Assembly (NCBI RefSeq): GCF_029714425.1
Contig: NZ_CP121668.1
Span: 2,749,501 to 2,813,500 of the forward strand
Length of the DNA stretch: 64,000 nucleotides
Source of the DNA: Bradyrhizobium sp. CB2312
Lineage (GTDB): Bacteria > Pseudomonadota > Alphaproteobacteria > Rhizobiales > Xanthobacteraceae
Reading direction: 5' to 3'
Program-made: the position numbers and the translations under genes
Notes under the pieces: model-generated
What the model saw: only the letters and a program-made list of their open reading frames with translations
Told to the model about the DNA's origin: nothing
The model's database searches: none
Shown: positions 37,101-43,868 of the stretch, piece by piece
Layout of the letters: the number at the start of each line of letters is the position of its first letter
Numbering within the stretch: position 1 is the stretch's first letter

Positions 37101-40100
37101 CGCCGTCCAGGTCGCGGCCGGCGACACGATCTTCGTGTTCACGCAGTTGAATTGGATTTCGGCCACGCAGGCGGTCGGCGACATCACCGCCGCGGTCACG
37201 TCGGGTACGCTCGGCGCCGGACCTGCGGTGGTCATGCTGGCCGCGGGCGCCGAATTCGCCGCCAATATCCTGCAATCGGGCTACTATACGATCTTCAGCA
37301 GTAGTATCCCGGCGAACTACGTTGCTCCGACCCAGTCGGTTTTCCTGGGCGGAATCACCACGCTGATTGCCAACAATGCGTTGAGTGCGGCTGCCGCCAT
37401 GGCGGATGTCGCAATCATCGCGGGCGTCCCAACGCTCGGCTTTGTCGATCAGGCGACCCAGTACTGGATTTATCGCGGCTTCACGACCACCCAGTATCAA
37501 GGGCCTGGTTATCTTTACACCTACACCGTCGATAACGTCGGGGTGAATACCACCACCGCGCCCGCCAGCGCCAACCACGTGTTGTCGCTGCTGGTCGGCC
37601 TGGCGGAAATCGGCACAACGGCCGTGCAGTCCGCGGCCGGCACCGAAATCTCCACACTGATCGGGCAAAATCAGATCACCGCGACGCAGGCGGCGACTGC
37701 CATCGGCGGCGCGATTGGCAACGGGATGACCGCCGACCAGGTCATGGCGATGCTGGCGGGTATCGCCGCCACCGGCGGTTCAACCGCGACCGCGGTCGGT
37801 AACGAAATTCTCGCGCTGGTGACCGCCGGCAAGATCACCACCACGCAGGCAATGACCGACATCGACCACGCCGTTGCCAATTCGGCCATGCCGGCCGGCG
37901 CCGGACTCGCGGTGCTGAATGCCGTCGCGGCCGGCGGCAATGCCAGCGAGCAGATCGCCGTAATCGGCGAGGTTGGTGCATTGCTCGTCGAAAGCAAGAT
38001 CACGTTCTCGCAGGCGCTTTCGATGTTGGCGACCGTCGCGGGCGAAGGCTCGACCGCCGTGCAGTCGGCGGCCGTCAGCGAGATCGTAACGCTGATATCG
38101 GGCCACCAGCTCACCGTGGCGCAGGCTGTCAACGGCATCGGCAACGCCGCCGGGGCCAGCCTCAGCGGCACCCAGGCGGTGAACTTGCTGATGTCGCTTG
38201 CGGTGCAGGACACTGCGGCCCAGAGCGCAGTCACGGGGGAATTCCTCGTCCTGGTCAACGCCAACCAGACCACGCCCGGCGAGGTGGCGAACACGATCGT
38301 CAATTCGGTTCTCGCGGGAACGATCGTGCCGACACAGGCGCTCACGATGCTGATCGGGCTTGCCGAAGGCGGCGATATCGCGCTCGCGCTCGCTGTCGGC
38401 GCTGCGATGAACCGGTGGACCGGCAACAATTCCCTCGCCGCGGTCACGTCGGCCGTCAACACCCATGCCATGAGCGCCAATCAGGCCGTCGCGATGCTCG
38501 TCGCCATGGAGGGGGGCGGCTCGGCGGCGGTCACCAACGGTCTCGTCGCCACCAACGTCATCACGGCTCAACAGGCTGCCACGGCGCTGTTGCTGGTCTG
38601 GACGCAGAACGATCCGTCTCAGCACCTGCAAGCAATCGTGTCCGTAGAGCTGACCGCGCTGATGGCCGGGATCGGCTCGGGTGCCCTGATCTCGCCGGCG
38701 GCGCTGATGGCGGATATCACGGCGGCCGTCACGTCGAATACGCTGTCCAGCTCACAGGCCGTCATCCTGCTCGGCGCGCTGCTGTGGCAAGCGCCTTCTA
38801 GTCTGCCTGCTATCATCACCGAGGTCGGATCGCTGGCCAATCAATTCGGCGCTGCCCAGATCATCTCGCAAATCCAGGCAACGCTGACCTCGAATCAGGC
38901 TCTGGCCGTCTTCTCGAATCTCGAAACGTACCCCTGGCGTTTGAACGCCGACGTGGCGAAGTACATGAGCCAGTTGTTGTGCGGCGTTGCCACCGGCAGC
39001 GCCGCCAACACGATGCTGACCGGCGCAGCGCTCGCCTCGATGATCGTGCAGCAGCAGCTCTCGTTCTACACGTTCAACATCACGCCGTTGGTCACGAGCG
39101 GTGCCTTGACCCAGGCCCAGGGCGTCAATGTGCTCGCGGCGACCATCGCCAACCTCCCGTCATCCGCCATCGAGGCCTCGGGCATCGCCGGGCAGCCGGG
39201 CGTCAACGCGATCAGCAACCTCGCCAACTACATCGTCTCGCTGGCGGGTGTCGCGGCGATCGGCGAGATCGACGCCTTTATCGGCGCGTCGTCGGCGTCG
39301 ATGACCGCCTGTGGTGCGCTCGCCGGTGCGTTCGCCGATCTTCTCACGCGGTTGAACAGCCAGGGTCAGCCCCTCGCCACCGTCGCGCAGATCGTGACGC
39401 AGGTGCATAACGACGTCAGCAGCAACGTGCTCGGGGCCGACCAGGCGATCTGGTTGCTCTCGAGCCTCGCGTCGCACGTGACCAGTCCGCTGATCGGCGC
39501 CGAAATCGCCACGCTGGTGGCCAGCGGCCGCGTCACCGCCGCGCAGGCGATCGGCGATCTCGGTGCCGCCGTCACGGGCAATCTGTTGTCCGCCAGCCAG
39601 GCGATTGCGGTCCTTGGTGGCATTGCGGCGAACGCGCATGGCAACGCCACGCTGCTGACCGGTGTCGCCAACGAAGTCGCGAGCCTCGAAGGCGCCATCA
39701 TCGGCACCACGCAATTCCAGGCGGCCATCACTTATACGGCGGGTGAGTTCGTCGCGCTGGCCAGCGGCCAGAAGACCGCGGCGCAGGTGATCTCGGATCT
39801 TGAAGCCTACACGCCCGCCAGTGTGCCGGCGGATGTGCTGTTGAGCGTCGCGCTGATCGAAAGTCAGGGCGCTGGCCTGACGACGGCTGCCAACGCGCTT
39901 GCGACCGAGATCTACAGCCGCATCAACAGCGATGCCGCCGAGAGCGGCCTCGCCCAGCTGGTCTCGGGAGGCATTGTCTCCCTGGCGACGGCCCAACTGA
40001 TCATCACCGAGGCCTTGACCGCCGCGTGGCCGAATATTCCGACGCCGGTCCTCAACCTGTCGAGCGTGCCGTCGAGCGGTCCCTATTCGGCCAGCGTCAC

Positions 40101-42018
40101 CGGCGGCATCACCGCGCCGATGACCTTGCAGCAGGCGCTCGTCCCCGCAATGGATCTGCTGAACCAGGATCTCATCGCCTATACGGACGCCCCCGCCGTC
40201 ATCGCCGGAACGATGACCGCCGCGACGGCGATCGCCAACGTCGAAGCCTACAGCGGCGCCTTCCCCTATGTGGTCGACGTGGCGCTGATGCATCTGTCGA
40301 CGCTGGTGAACGCCGGCGTCGGCCCGGCGCCGAACCTGACGCTTCTGCAGCAGCTGGGCGGTTACACTCCGGCAGATCTCCAGGCCGTCCAGAGCGCCTA
40401 CAACGCCCTCACCGCGGCGAACGCCGCAATTCTGGTGGCGCTGGGCCATCGCATCGGTACCGGCACCACCGAAACCGGCCTGGTGGGCGCGATCACCAGC
40501 GGATACCTGCCGTACACCCAGGCGATGGCGCTCCTGAACAACGAATTGACGGCCGCGCTGGTGAAGGCCTCGTCGAGCGAAAACAGCACGCTGCACAGCG
40601 TGGCGTATGCCTGGGTCGATATCGTCGCCCACAACATCGCCAACGGCACCGCGGGCGGGACCGAGGCCATCCCGTCAGGCAGCGGCGTCCATACCGTCAC
40701 CGTCCCCGGCATCCTCTCGATCCACAACGCCGCGCTGGCGGTGCAGAGCCAGATCGAAAGCGGCGGCCTTGCGACCATCCAGTCGTTGCTGACCGGCGTT
40801 GCGACCATCAACGCTGTCGAGAGGAATGCGGCCAATTACTCGGTCGAGACCGATCTCGGTGTTCACCTCAGCCAGATGTGGACTGTCCTGATATTGCCCG
40901 CCAATGCGAGCATCACGGACGTGGCCGAGGCGGCCCACACAGCGACAGCCTGGTACCAGGCCGCGTGGACCGCGGCGTGGACCAACTTCCCGCTGGCGCG
41001 CATCATCGGCGGCGAGATCGCCGGCAATCCGACCAGCGCGCAAGGGTACATGGATCTGCTGTCAAATCTGCTGGTGGCCGGCCTACCGGTCGGGCAGGGG
41101 CCGCTGATGAACGCCCTGGGGCTCGGCAAAAATGTCCAGTCCATGCAGTCGGCGCTGATCAACCAGATCTTCGGCACCACGGGCGAGATTGTCGATCCCG
41201 AGGACATGGCCAACGGCTTCGGCGATGTGCTCAAGGACGCGTGGGAAAAGATCAGCTTCGGCTATGGCAAGGGTCTGACCGGAAGCGGCGCCGGCGAGGC
41301 GGGAGAATTCGAGGTGACGCTCGACTCCGGCACGCTCGTCGAGTTCAGCCCGGCCATGACATTCACGATGGTTCAGCTGGCCTCGAACGGCATGGTCGCA
41401 TTGATGACCATGAATACCGTGGCGAGTGCCCTCAGCTCCAATCCGGTCCTTGCGAATATCTCAGGGCCTCTGGTGGGCGCGCTGAAGCTCGTCGCGAACT
41501 CTTGCAACCTGGTTACCAACCTCCTGAACACCACGGCGCTCACCTACATCAATCAGGTCTATTCCATCGGCGCCGACATCGTGAGTATTTTCGGCGACGG
41601 CAGCAACACCCAGAAGATCGCATCCGATGGGGCGGCGCTGGGCCAGGCGTTGTTCCAATATTCGGTGGGCTTCCAGTTCCCGGCCGTGCAGAACCTCGCC
41701 CAGGATGTCGGCGCCGCGTTCCAGGATCTGTTCACCGGGCATCCGCTCAGCCTCGCCAGCGACGTGCTGTCACTCGGCGGCGACGCGATCCAGCTGATCC
41801 TGAGCAATCCCTACCTGCAGGCCGCCGCCACCGTGCTCAACACCTACGCCACACAGGTGGAAGACGATCTTGGCCTGAACAAGGTTGCCGACGCGTTCAA
41901 GAGCCTGGGCGATTGGCTGTCCGAGGCCAGTGCCCTGCCTCCGAACACCACCGTGCAGCCGCTGGGCCTCAACTCGGCGACGTTCTATCATGGCCTTCAG
42001 TCGCTCTTCAGCTGGTGA
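25165..42018 (+). CDS. giant (about 5617 aa) repetitive alpha-helical protein with double-glycine leader, predicted export substrate
   Basis: Residues 1-35 are a leader: basic and hydrophilic, ending PLSADDLDGIVGG (Gly-Gly at about 34-35), which fits the bacteriocin-type rule LSxxELxxIxGG cut by C39 peptidases. From about residue 60 to 4850 the protein is a chain of roughly 85-90 repeats of about 55 residues. The pattern is xDQAVxLLAxLA, then xxxQxAxxxEIxALI, then xxxITxxQAxxDIxxAV, three helices per unit. This suggests a very long helical solenoid. Composition is Ala/Thr/Ile/Val/Gly-rich, acidic, with very few Cys, Lys or Trp. A Tyr-rich insert lies near residues 4030-4135. The last 650 or so residues are non-repetitive, with hydrophobic helices, and end SLFSW. 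The start is GTG; a second GTG two codons later has GGGAGAGG about 5 nt upstream and may be the true start. The downstream exporter genes support secretion. Toxin, adhesin or matrix roles are all open. Confidence 0.88.
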   Translation: MAVKTKGKLTSKSSDGTTANFRPLSADDLDGIVGGNITPPPGQFNSIAGFDTSHLNLDANSMLAGVSSQEIAQAVVNHQTTETQAMHLIEAVAAYDQTHVTQGLAAFAGAITQISGHSNDGYVVGAEIGHQIAAGQVSATQAISDIAGSVTAGQSTGHVAVTMLAGMSGPVSASVQAAAGTEIAALVTAGSLTATQAVTDIVNANGAAGALTLDQVINVLNDAAGTPAMHAAVASEYNSLMASGLTTGNHITADIGAAAAQSYSGISHDTTADMNMIMVAKTLTMDAVIAGDYGALAGFQPLLATMQNAVANGNESVLDDAVANSVLSLVNAGDLTLTTAVADLVQQINSHVISGSQGFALLNSLVNLAPNYSNLANNVGSPLSVDAVLNQLAPASAQTGSLAEVVAEVNSGRLAVGQAIAAFGGLAAGSTVAQIMAGADIAGFIQSGYITTNAAIADIVSSNWSTTETFNFLLGMASSGNTAIAGAAIAEMPSVSSPSQAVAAINSAIGLTAITPTQALGVLVDLAGSTGMQAAVAGEIDSLISNHQLTTSQVMTAIGSAVTSSILTATEALTLLADIAAPASTAVQTAVTAEIASFVTAGNLTADQVVTALAGLVGGGGAAMRSFVATEISALVAANQITTVQAFADVAAAGASHVLNAGQTIALLASLASNSTPLQFTLGSDIAAMIGAGAITASAAVTDIAGLNLSASEAFNILLGLATNGDTTTVSAATAGMASLLSPTQLVSDIDSAIATFTITTSQGVGLLIRLASSANMISAVAGEIDALIASNQVSTGTAMASIGSAVTSSVLTAAQAVTLLAYVAAPASTPVQTAVTAEIAALVTGTTVTANQAVNALTALFPGGTTAMKAFVVAEINALVGANQITAVQAVSDIAAAVTAHVLTADQAVSLLNMLSSAGSTAMQAAAGAEIAALIGSASISTTNAVAAITHSINMSSVASIELAIVQLMNVAASGNASVRAEINADIAGLISATFPADTAVTFLASLAASNNAALDNAVAGAILSLVGGGALSITSAIADVTQAVSTQAISADQAVALFASMLGAVGSNATNQAAIITALGQLVSGSFTLSAVMADIVTAVGGGQLTAAQAISAFISLIAGGPINAQVAAGTEIAALIQTGAITASAAITAIGGLASAETFNILIGMAVSGNAATTSAAVADISTLVSPGQARLDIIAVLNASAITAPQALPILVDLSVIPSSPGDGFSWQTMMSQEISTLLSASQVSATQITAAVDGAVRASAITAAAAVNLLTNLGSLGSTSTQTAMSAEIVALVTGGKITAVRAITGLTSVFTGSGGSEGGSVASFTTNFVSHTIGALVAAGQVSNTAAINDIVGLISSRFTPATAVVVLAGFASNNSLTLDNAVAAAIVSLLNAQTFSMTQAARGVSTAVSNGAITADQSITLLAAMLGITGNVNPNSPLGPTGICQALAALVPSQITATAAVADIVTAVGNGQLTAVEAINAFAYVASSITAQFAAGQDIAAMIQSGAITASAAIAQVGGLAPGTISSNEAFYILAGIALNGSSATASAAAVVMAGLGVPGQATQYITTAVNSAAITVPQAVSILLELATVTGMQAAVGAELGTFISNNQITTAVVMTDIGNAVASSILTATQAVNVLADLAAPASLAVQNAAAAEITALVSGGYITGNQAATALIGLLTGGTAAMQVFALTAINALIAANQVATTQVVADVVAAGAANALTTDQTISLLAYLAESGSATVLATVGADIAAMVTAGTVTATQAVADIFGTTDTITPASILPAIPVMMFSAASGNASLQSAVIAQLSSLVAPITQPQMATALGALAAYNNPALNALVANTIWSMVSGGEFVSFNVALSAAVNNNAALNVTQQAALLLVLAADVPSGANSTVYLNTIGSVFATLTAAHGLPLTQVTADITAAVNSHQLTGAQAVQLLVGAGSISIGAQILVGGQIDALIQAGSVSASDAAALVAAVGAASGAANASFGVLIGMLVNGNSANIGVVAQEMLSLTQIQFPASAFNDINTAIYAGAITADQGLAVLAAFAAAGNASTQSSVGAEIAALIGNNTITFTGAIADINAAVASTVLSGAQAANILLGLASQSSVTTQVAIGAEFAALVSSGALTANAATAEIAAAVPSIVTANQSFNIQIGMASSGDPALQTTLTPAQVMTDINGALGASSITVTQALALLAQLARGGSSAMQSAVAGEINLLVGNATITAATADQAFAVLAQLAHVGNSSVQSAVISDINLMIADSVITTSQAMTDIATAVHGASLTGDQAVALLVGIAAQSSLSVQFAAGGSIVALIAAGALAATSAATDIGNAVAASSLTSDQAVAILLGMAIGTNAAAASAAAHELEILVTPAQLITDLNNAVTASQLTATQALSVLATLAATGPTAMQTAAISEINTLIGGLTVTQAMTELLAIAANGPIVQGAVANEINTLISGNLLTAAQAAADIGAAVPSVLTADQAVTLLINLATSAPTAVQTAVSAEISTLISGGHITADRAVVDLVGVAATGSAALQAAAVAEINAMIAAGQITATRAISDFGAAVSAGGLTADQAITLIAYLVAPASEAMLQQAGAVIAAFVNSGLTTAAQAVSDVTSTMSQGVTAAQAVAVLINAAAGGNAGLYSAALAEIGTLARQPDDAVWDLLPQIAFLHQAGLGQTQLTQALDQIAQQIGQLISVNNPSVSAAMAYADLHLAINAGVISVGDYFAMAAYLDANYGSVWDPVLTAGIATPTQGADAVATLAWLLPSANSAVVTAITNAVLLIVNNHQVTFQSAVANIVSHPSDQAVVALTAMAAGGQFGPTAFGQPATIGGVTTSGIWSIIQSGHVSAASAMSDVVTSMVAGLISADQAAYVMIYVAKQADASTQVAVGAGLAALIGQASQVLSDLENGTVQTFAELTPDQIVAVFSGAISAPGTSATVQASLATEMADLTPFTLSGQRVVTDIDNLVAGGALTAAQAAIVFYQLGANINGATNGQIASLQTALNGALSSLGPAAAGGIATLISEHIITADQGVVLMLSLVGNGTGSNGLVAGEIATLVHNNATTAAQVMTDIMAAVSSGGATVDQAVTLLAVLSVQGNAALQSAADAEILSLITGNQIPAAQAMTDIGNTIAAGTLTGDQAVALLASLAGSGNAVVQAAIGSEIASLIGAGKLTASQVNTDLAAAITANALTVDQAVVVVGSEALAGSAAVRTAAIGELSALVSGNQIAAAQVGTDIGSAIGTGFTADQAVALLASIAAQGNAALQGAAATEILALISGHQVTAAQAMTDIGNAITAGTLTGDQAIGVFALLANSGTAAEQAVIGAELATLIAAATITATQATADINTAITTNALTADHAIAVLANLAAASSATVAGVAMTEIAALVGANRISAAAVATDIVGTIGASLTVDQAVALLAGVGGQSGAALQAAAIGSILTLVQNSQITIAQALTDIGGTVAAGTLTGDQVVGLLAALANAGSAAQQQAVGAEIAALIAANRITASRAMTDLDTAIGTGALTADRGVTVLAGVWLAGGTGVPATAVSEILALVTESRLSAAQAATDIGGMVGGVLTANQDVTLLASLWLQGGTTVRGAVAQELVTLITNGNVAAAQFGAAITAGALTADQVIALMAVVASDGTTQIQTAIGAGIAALIAGNQITVTATISDINTAITNGVLTPDQGVAVLSGMSANGSTAVQTAVADEIKVLTGPVISASQAMADIANAVGNGISIDQAIAMLAVLWTENDATLQGAVVSEILALISGGQVTATQAMTDIGNTLAAGTLTNAQVTALFSALSSAGSSTVQTAVATEIANLQGVAGIDAQVTSHGITAAAAIPALLNLLAGDPSQQSAITTELLKLAGETPSVIPSIASDIGAAIGQNFSADQAVNLLISVGAQGNAALQASCGAEIASLITGNQASIAQVMTDVLTAVDSQWAAGLDPLARTGADIRTISADQAIALLTVISSHSGAAVQVAAGDTIFVFTQLNWISATQAVGDITAAVTSGTLGAGPAVVMLAAGAEFAANILQSGYYTIFSSSIPANYVAPTQSVFLGGITTLIANNALSAAAAMADVAIIAGVPTLGFVDQATQYWIYRGFTTTQYQGPGYLYTYTVDNVGVNTTTAPASANHVLSLLVGLAEIGTTAVQSAAGTEISTLIGQNQITATQAATAIGGAIGNGMTADQVMAMLAGIAATGGSTATAVGNEILALVTAGKITTTQAMTDIDHAVANSAMPAGAGLAVLNAVAAGGNASEQIAVIGEVGALLVESKITFSQALSMLATVAGEGSTAVQSAAVSEIVTLISGHQLTVAQAVNGIGNAAGASLSGTQAVNLLMSLAVQDTAAQSAVTGEFLVLVNANQTTPGEVANTIVNSVLAGTIVPTQALTMLIGLAEGGDIALALAVGAAMNRWTGNNSLAAVTSAVNTHAMSANQAVAMLVAMEGGGSAAVTNGLVATNVITAQQAATALLLVWTQNDPSQHLQAIVSVELTALMAGIGSGALISPAALMADITAAVTSNTLSSSQAVILLGALLWQAPSSLPAIITEVGSLANQFGAAQIISQIQATLTSNQALAVFSNLETYPWRLNADVAKYMSQLLCGVATGSAANTMLTGAALASMIVQQQLSFYTFNITPLVTSGALTQAQGVNVLAATIANLPSSAIEASGIAGQPGVNAISNLANYIVSLAGVAAIGEIDAFIGASSASMTACGALAGAFADLLTRLNSQGQPLATVAQIVTQVHNDVSSNVLGADQAIWLLSSLASHVTSPLIGAEIATLVASGRVTAAQAIGDLGAAVTGNLLSASQAIAVLGGIAANAHGNATLLTGVANEVASLEGAIIGTTQFQAAITYTAGEFVALASGQKTAAQVISDLEAYTPASVPADVLLSVALIESQGAGLTTAANALATEIYSRINSDAAESGLAQLVSGGIVSLATAQLIITEALTAAWPNIPTPVLNLSSVPSSGPYSASVTGGITAPMTLQQALVPAMDLLNQDLIAYTDAPAVIAGTMTAATAIANVEAYSGAFPYVVDVALMHLSTLVNAGVGPAPNLTLLQQLGGYTPADLQAVQSAYNALTAANAAILVALGHRIGTGTTETGLVGAITSGYLPYTQAMALLNNELTAALVKASSSENSTLHSVAYAWVDIVAHNIANGTAGGTEAIPSGSGVHTVTVPGILSIHNAALAVQSQIESGGLATIQSLLTGVATINAVERNAANYSVETDLGVHLSQMWTVLILPANASITDVAEAAHTATAWYQAAWTAAWTNFPLARIIGGEIAGNPTSAQGYMDLLSNLLVAGLPVGQGPLMNALGLGKNVQSMQSALINQIFGTTGEIVDPEDMANGFGDVLKDAWEKISFGYGKGLTGSGAGEAGEFEVTLDSGTLVEFSPAMTFTMVQLASNGMVALMTMNTVASALSSNPVLANISGPLVGALKLVANSCNLVTNLLNTTALTYINQVYSIGADIVSIFGDGSNTQKIASDGAALGQALFQYSVGFQFPAVQNLAQDVGAAFQDLFTGHPLSLASDVLSLGGDAIQLILSNPYLQAAATVLNTYATQVEDDLGLNKVADAFKSLGDWLSEASALPPNTTVQPLGLNSATFYHGLQSLFSW

Positions 42019-42049
42019 GGCAAGCGTCAGTTTGGGATCAGGAGCTCAC

Positions 42050-42439
42050 ATGTCCGATCAAACCGAAGTGCCGGTGTCCGGCAAGGCCGCCGATCCCGCA
42101 GACCCAAAGGGGGCGGAGGCTTTGGGCACGGCGCTGGGCCTCTCCCTCCAGCAACTGGCCGTCGCCAATGACGCACAGCAGATTGCGATCCTGGCGATGA
42201 CCGCGGTCCTGGCGCTGTCGCCGGGGACCGCCGCCATCGAGACCGACAAGCTCGGGGCCGTGCTGGCGATCCTGACCAAAGGCCAGCCCAACGGCGACGC
42301 CTACCGGGCGCGGATCGCCCAGTATGTTGGCCTGATGGTCAATGTCGCCCGCAAGCTGCCTGCGATGGTGGACGAGGCGAAAAAGGCGGCCGCTCAGGCG
42401 CCAGCGGGCGCCACCGAGAGCCCGCGAAAGGATAACTAA
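42050..42439 (+). CDS. 129-aa helical protein of unknown function inside the export cluster
   Basis: The protein starts MSDQTEVPVSGKAADPADPK with AGGAG 7 nt upstream, 31 nt after the giant gene. It has a disordered acidic front, two or three Ala/Leu-rich helices (LGLSLQQLAVANDAQQIAIL, then MTAVLALSPG) and a charged Ala/Lys tail. It has no signal peptide and no double-glycine leader, so it is probably cytosolic. An earlier in-frame start would overlap the giant gene and lacks a ribosome site. By position it could be a chaperone, an export factor or an immunity protein. No family was recognised. Confidence 0.75.
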   Translation: MSDQTEVPVSGKAADPADPKGAEALGTALGLSLQQLAVANDAQQIAILAMTAVLALSPGTAAIETDKLGAVLAILTKGQPNGDAYRARIAQYVGLMVNVARKLPAMVDEAKKAAAQAPAGATESPRKDN

Positions 42440-42569
42440 CGGCGTGGGGTCGGGCAGCCGCCGCGGAATTCACCATCCGCGGCAAAAGGCTGAGGCGCCG
42501 CAAGGCCATTGGTGTAAATATGGCAGGCCGCCCGGTCAGGACGGGCGCGGCCAGGCGTAGCGAACGGGC

Positions 42570-43868
42570 ATGGCGAACGAGGGCATTTTTCGCGAAGCAG
42601 CACTTGAAAGGTTGTCGGCGCCGGAGCGGCTCGACCAGGGGCTCCGTATTGTCGGACGTCCGACCTGGGTCGCGCTGCTGGCGCTGGCGGGTCTCGTCGT
42701 CGGCGGCCTGATCTGGAGCATCGTCCTGACGGTGCCGGTCACGGTGCCGGGCCAGGGCATTTTGCTGTCGCCGGGCGGCCTGCTCGACGTCACCGCCGAC
42801 AATCCGGGGCGCCTGCTGAGCTTCAGCGTGGCGGTCGGCGACAAGATCAAGGCCGGTACGGCGGTGGCCCGGCTCGATCAGCCGGAGATTCGCGAAGACC
42901 TGATCAACGCGGAAGCCGAATACCGCGATGCGGTCGGCGAACGCGACCAGATCGTGAAATTCCAGGAGCGCCGCGGGCCGCCGCTCGCCGCCTCGATCGC
43001 GCAGCGCCGGCAGGGCTACAAGGACGATATCGCGTTTCTTGAAAAGCAGCTTGGCTGGCTCGACGAGATCGCCAAGGGCGACGCCGTGCTGATGGACAAG
43101 CAGATCCTCACACGCAAGAGCGCGCTCGAGACTCGCGTCGAGATCGGCAAGGCGGAGACGCAGCGCGCGCAGGCCCAGGACGGCATTCGCAACCTCGATT
43201 TCGAGGCCACCAAGGCGCAGACCGACGACGAGCGCGAGCGCCTCAATGCCGACCTGAAGGTCGCGGCCGCCGAGCGCAAGATCCGCACGTTGCGCGAGAA
43301 GCTCGACCGCCAGAGCGTGGTGCTGAGCCCGTACGACGGCACTGTCATCGAACTCAAGGTCAATCCGGGCGAAATCGTCGATCGCAACGCCGCTTTGTTC
43401 TCGCTGATTCCCGACAAGGTCGCCGAGGCGCTGCCGAAGGATGTCAGAGATCCGATCGGGCCGCTCTATGCGGTTGTCTATGTGCCGTCGAATGACGGCA
43501 AGAAGGTCCGCCCCGGCATGAACGTGCGCCTGTCGCCCTCGACGGTGCGGCGGGAAGAGTTCGGCTTCATCGAAGGCCGCGTCCGCGCCGTAGCGGAGGT
43601 GCCGGCGACTGCGGAAGGCATGTACCGCACGCTGAAGAACCGGCAGCTCGGACAGTCGCTCGCCAAGGACGGCGCCCCTTACGAAGTCGTGGTGGATCTG
43701 TTCGCCGCCAGGGACACGCCGAGCGGCTATCGCTGGTCGTCGTCGCGCGGCCCCGATCTCAGCATCAATGCCGGCACGACGGTCGGCAGCGACATCGAGA
43801 CCATGTCGTTGCCGCTCCTGAGCCTGTTGATCCCGCCGCTGCGGCAGGTCCTGGGAAGCGGTTCGTGA
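42570..43868 (+). CDS. HlyD-family secretion adaptor, NHLM bacteriocin-export type
   Basis: The 432-residue protein has a cytosolic front FREAALERLSAPERLDQGL that is typical of NHLM-system adaptors. A membrane helix follows at about residues 33-55 (WVALLALAGLVVGGLIWSIV). The periplasmic lipoyl halves (PGGLLDVTADNPGRLLSFSV and SVVLSPYDGTVIELKVNPGE) flank a long charged coiled coil (about residues 110-250). It would bridge the ABC transporters and the periplasm or outer membrane. It ends with the same bases that start the next gene (GTGA overlap). No TolC-like gene is in the cluster. Confidence 0.88.
   Translation: MANEGIFREAALERLSAPERLDQGLRIVGRPTWVALLALAGLVVGGLIWSIVLTVPVTVPGQGILLSPGGLLDVTADNPGRLLSFSVAVGDKIKAGTAVARLDQPEIREDLINAEAEYRDAVGERDQIVKFQERRGPPLAASIAQRRQGYKDDIAFLEKQLGWLDEIAKGDAVLMDKQILTRKSALETRVEIGKAETQRAQAQDGIRNLDFEATKAQTDDERERLNADLKVAAAERKIRTLREKLDRQSVVLSPYDGTVIELKVNPGEIVDRNAALFSLIPDKVAEALPKDVRDPIGPLYAVVYVPSNDGKKVRPGMNVRLSPSTVRREEFGFIEGRVRAVAEVPATAEGMYRTLKNRQLGQSLAKDGAPYEVVVDLFAARDTPSGYRWSSSRGPDLSINAGTTVGSDIETMSLPLLSLLIPPLRQVLGSGS

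Noticed and set aside
34312..37668. Open frame of 1118 codons on the minus strand inside the giant gene (and many shorter ones, for example 27187-28413 and 39160-40632)
   Set aside because: They are mirror images of the repetitive, GC-rich coding strand: Arg/Gly/Asp-rich, without ribosome sites or motifs, and they follow the same 55-codon period.
25165..39800. Giant gene as an RTX adhesin or LapA-type protein
   Set aside because: No GGxGxDxUx calcium repeats, no Ig-like strands and no C-terminal RTX-type signal are seen. The leader is N-terminal and the transporters are of the NHLM type.
25165..42018. Giant gene as a nonribosomal peptide or polyketide synthase
   Set aside because: No adenylation, condensation, ketosynthase or carrier motifs. 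The repeats are short and helical.
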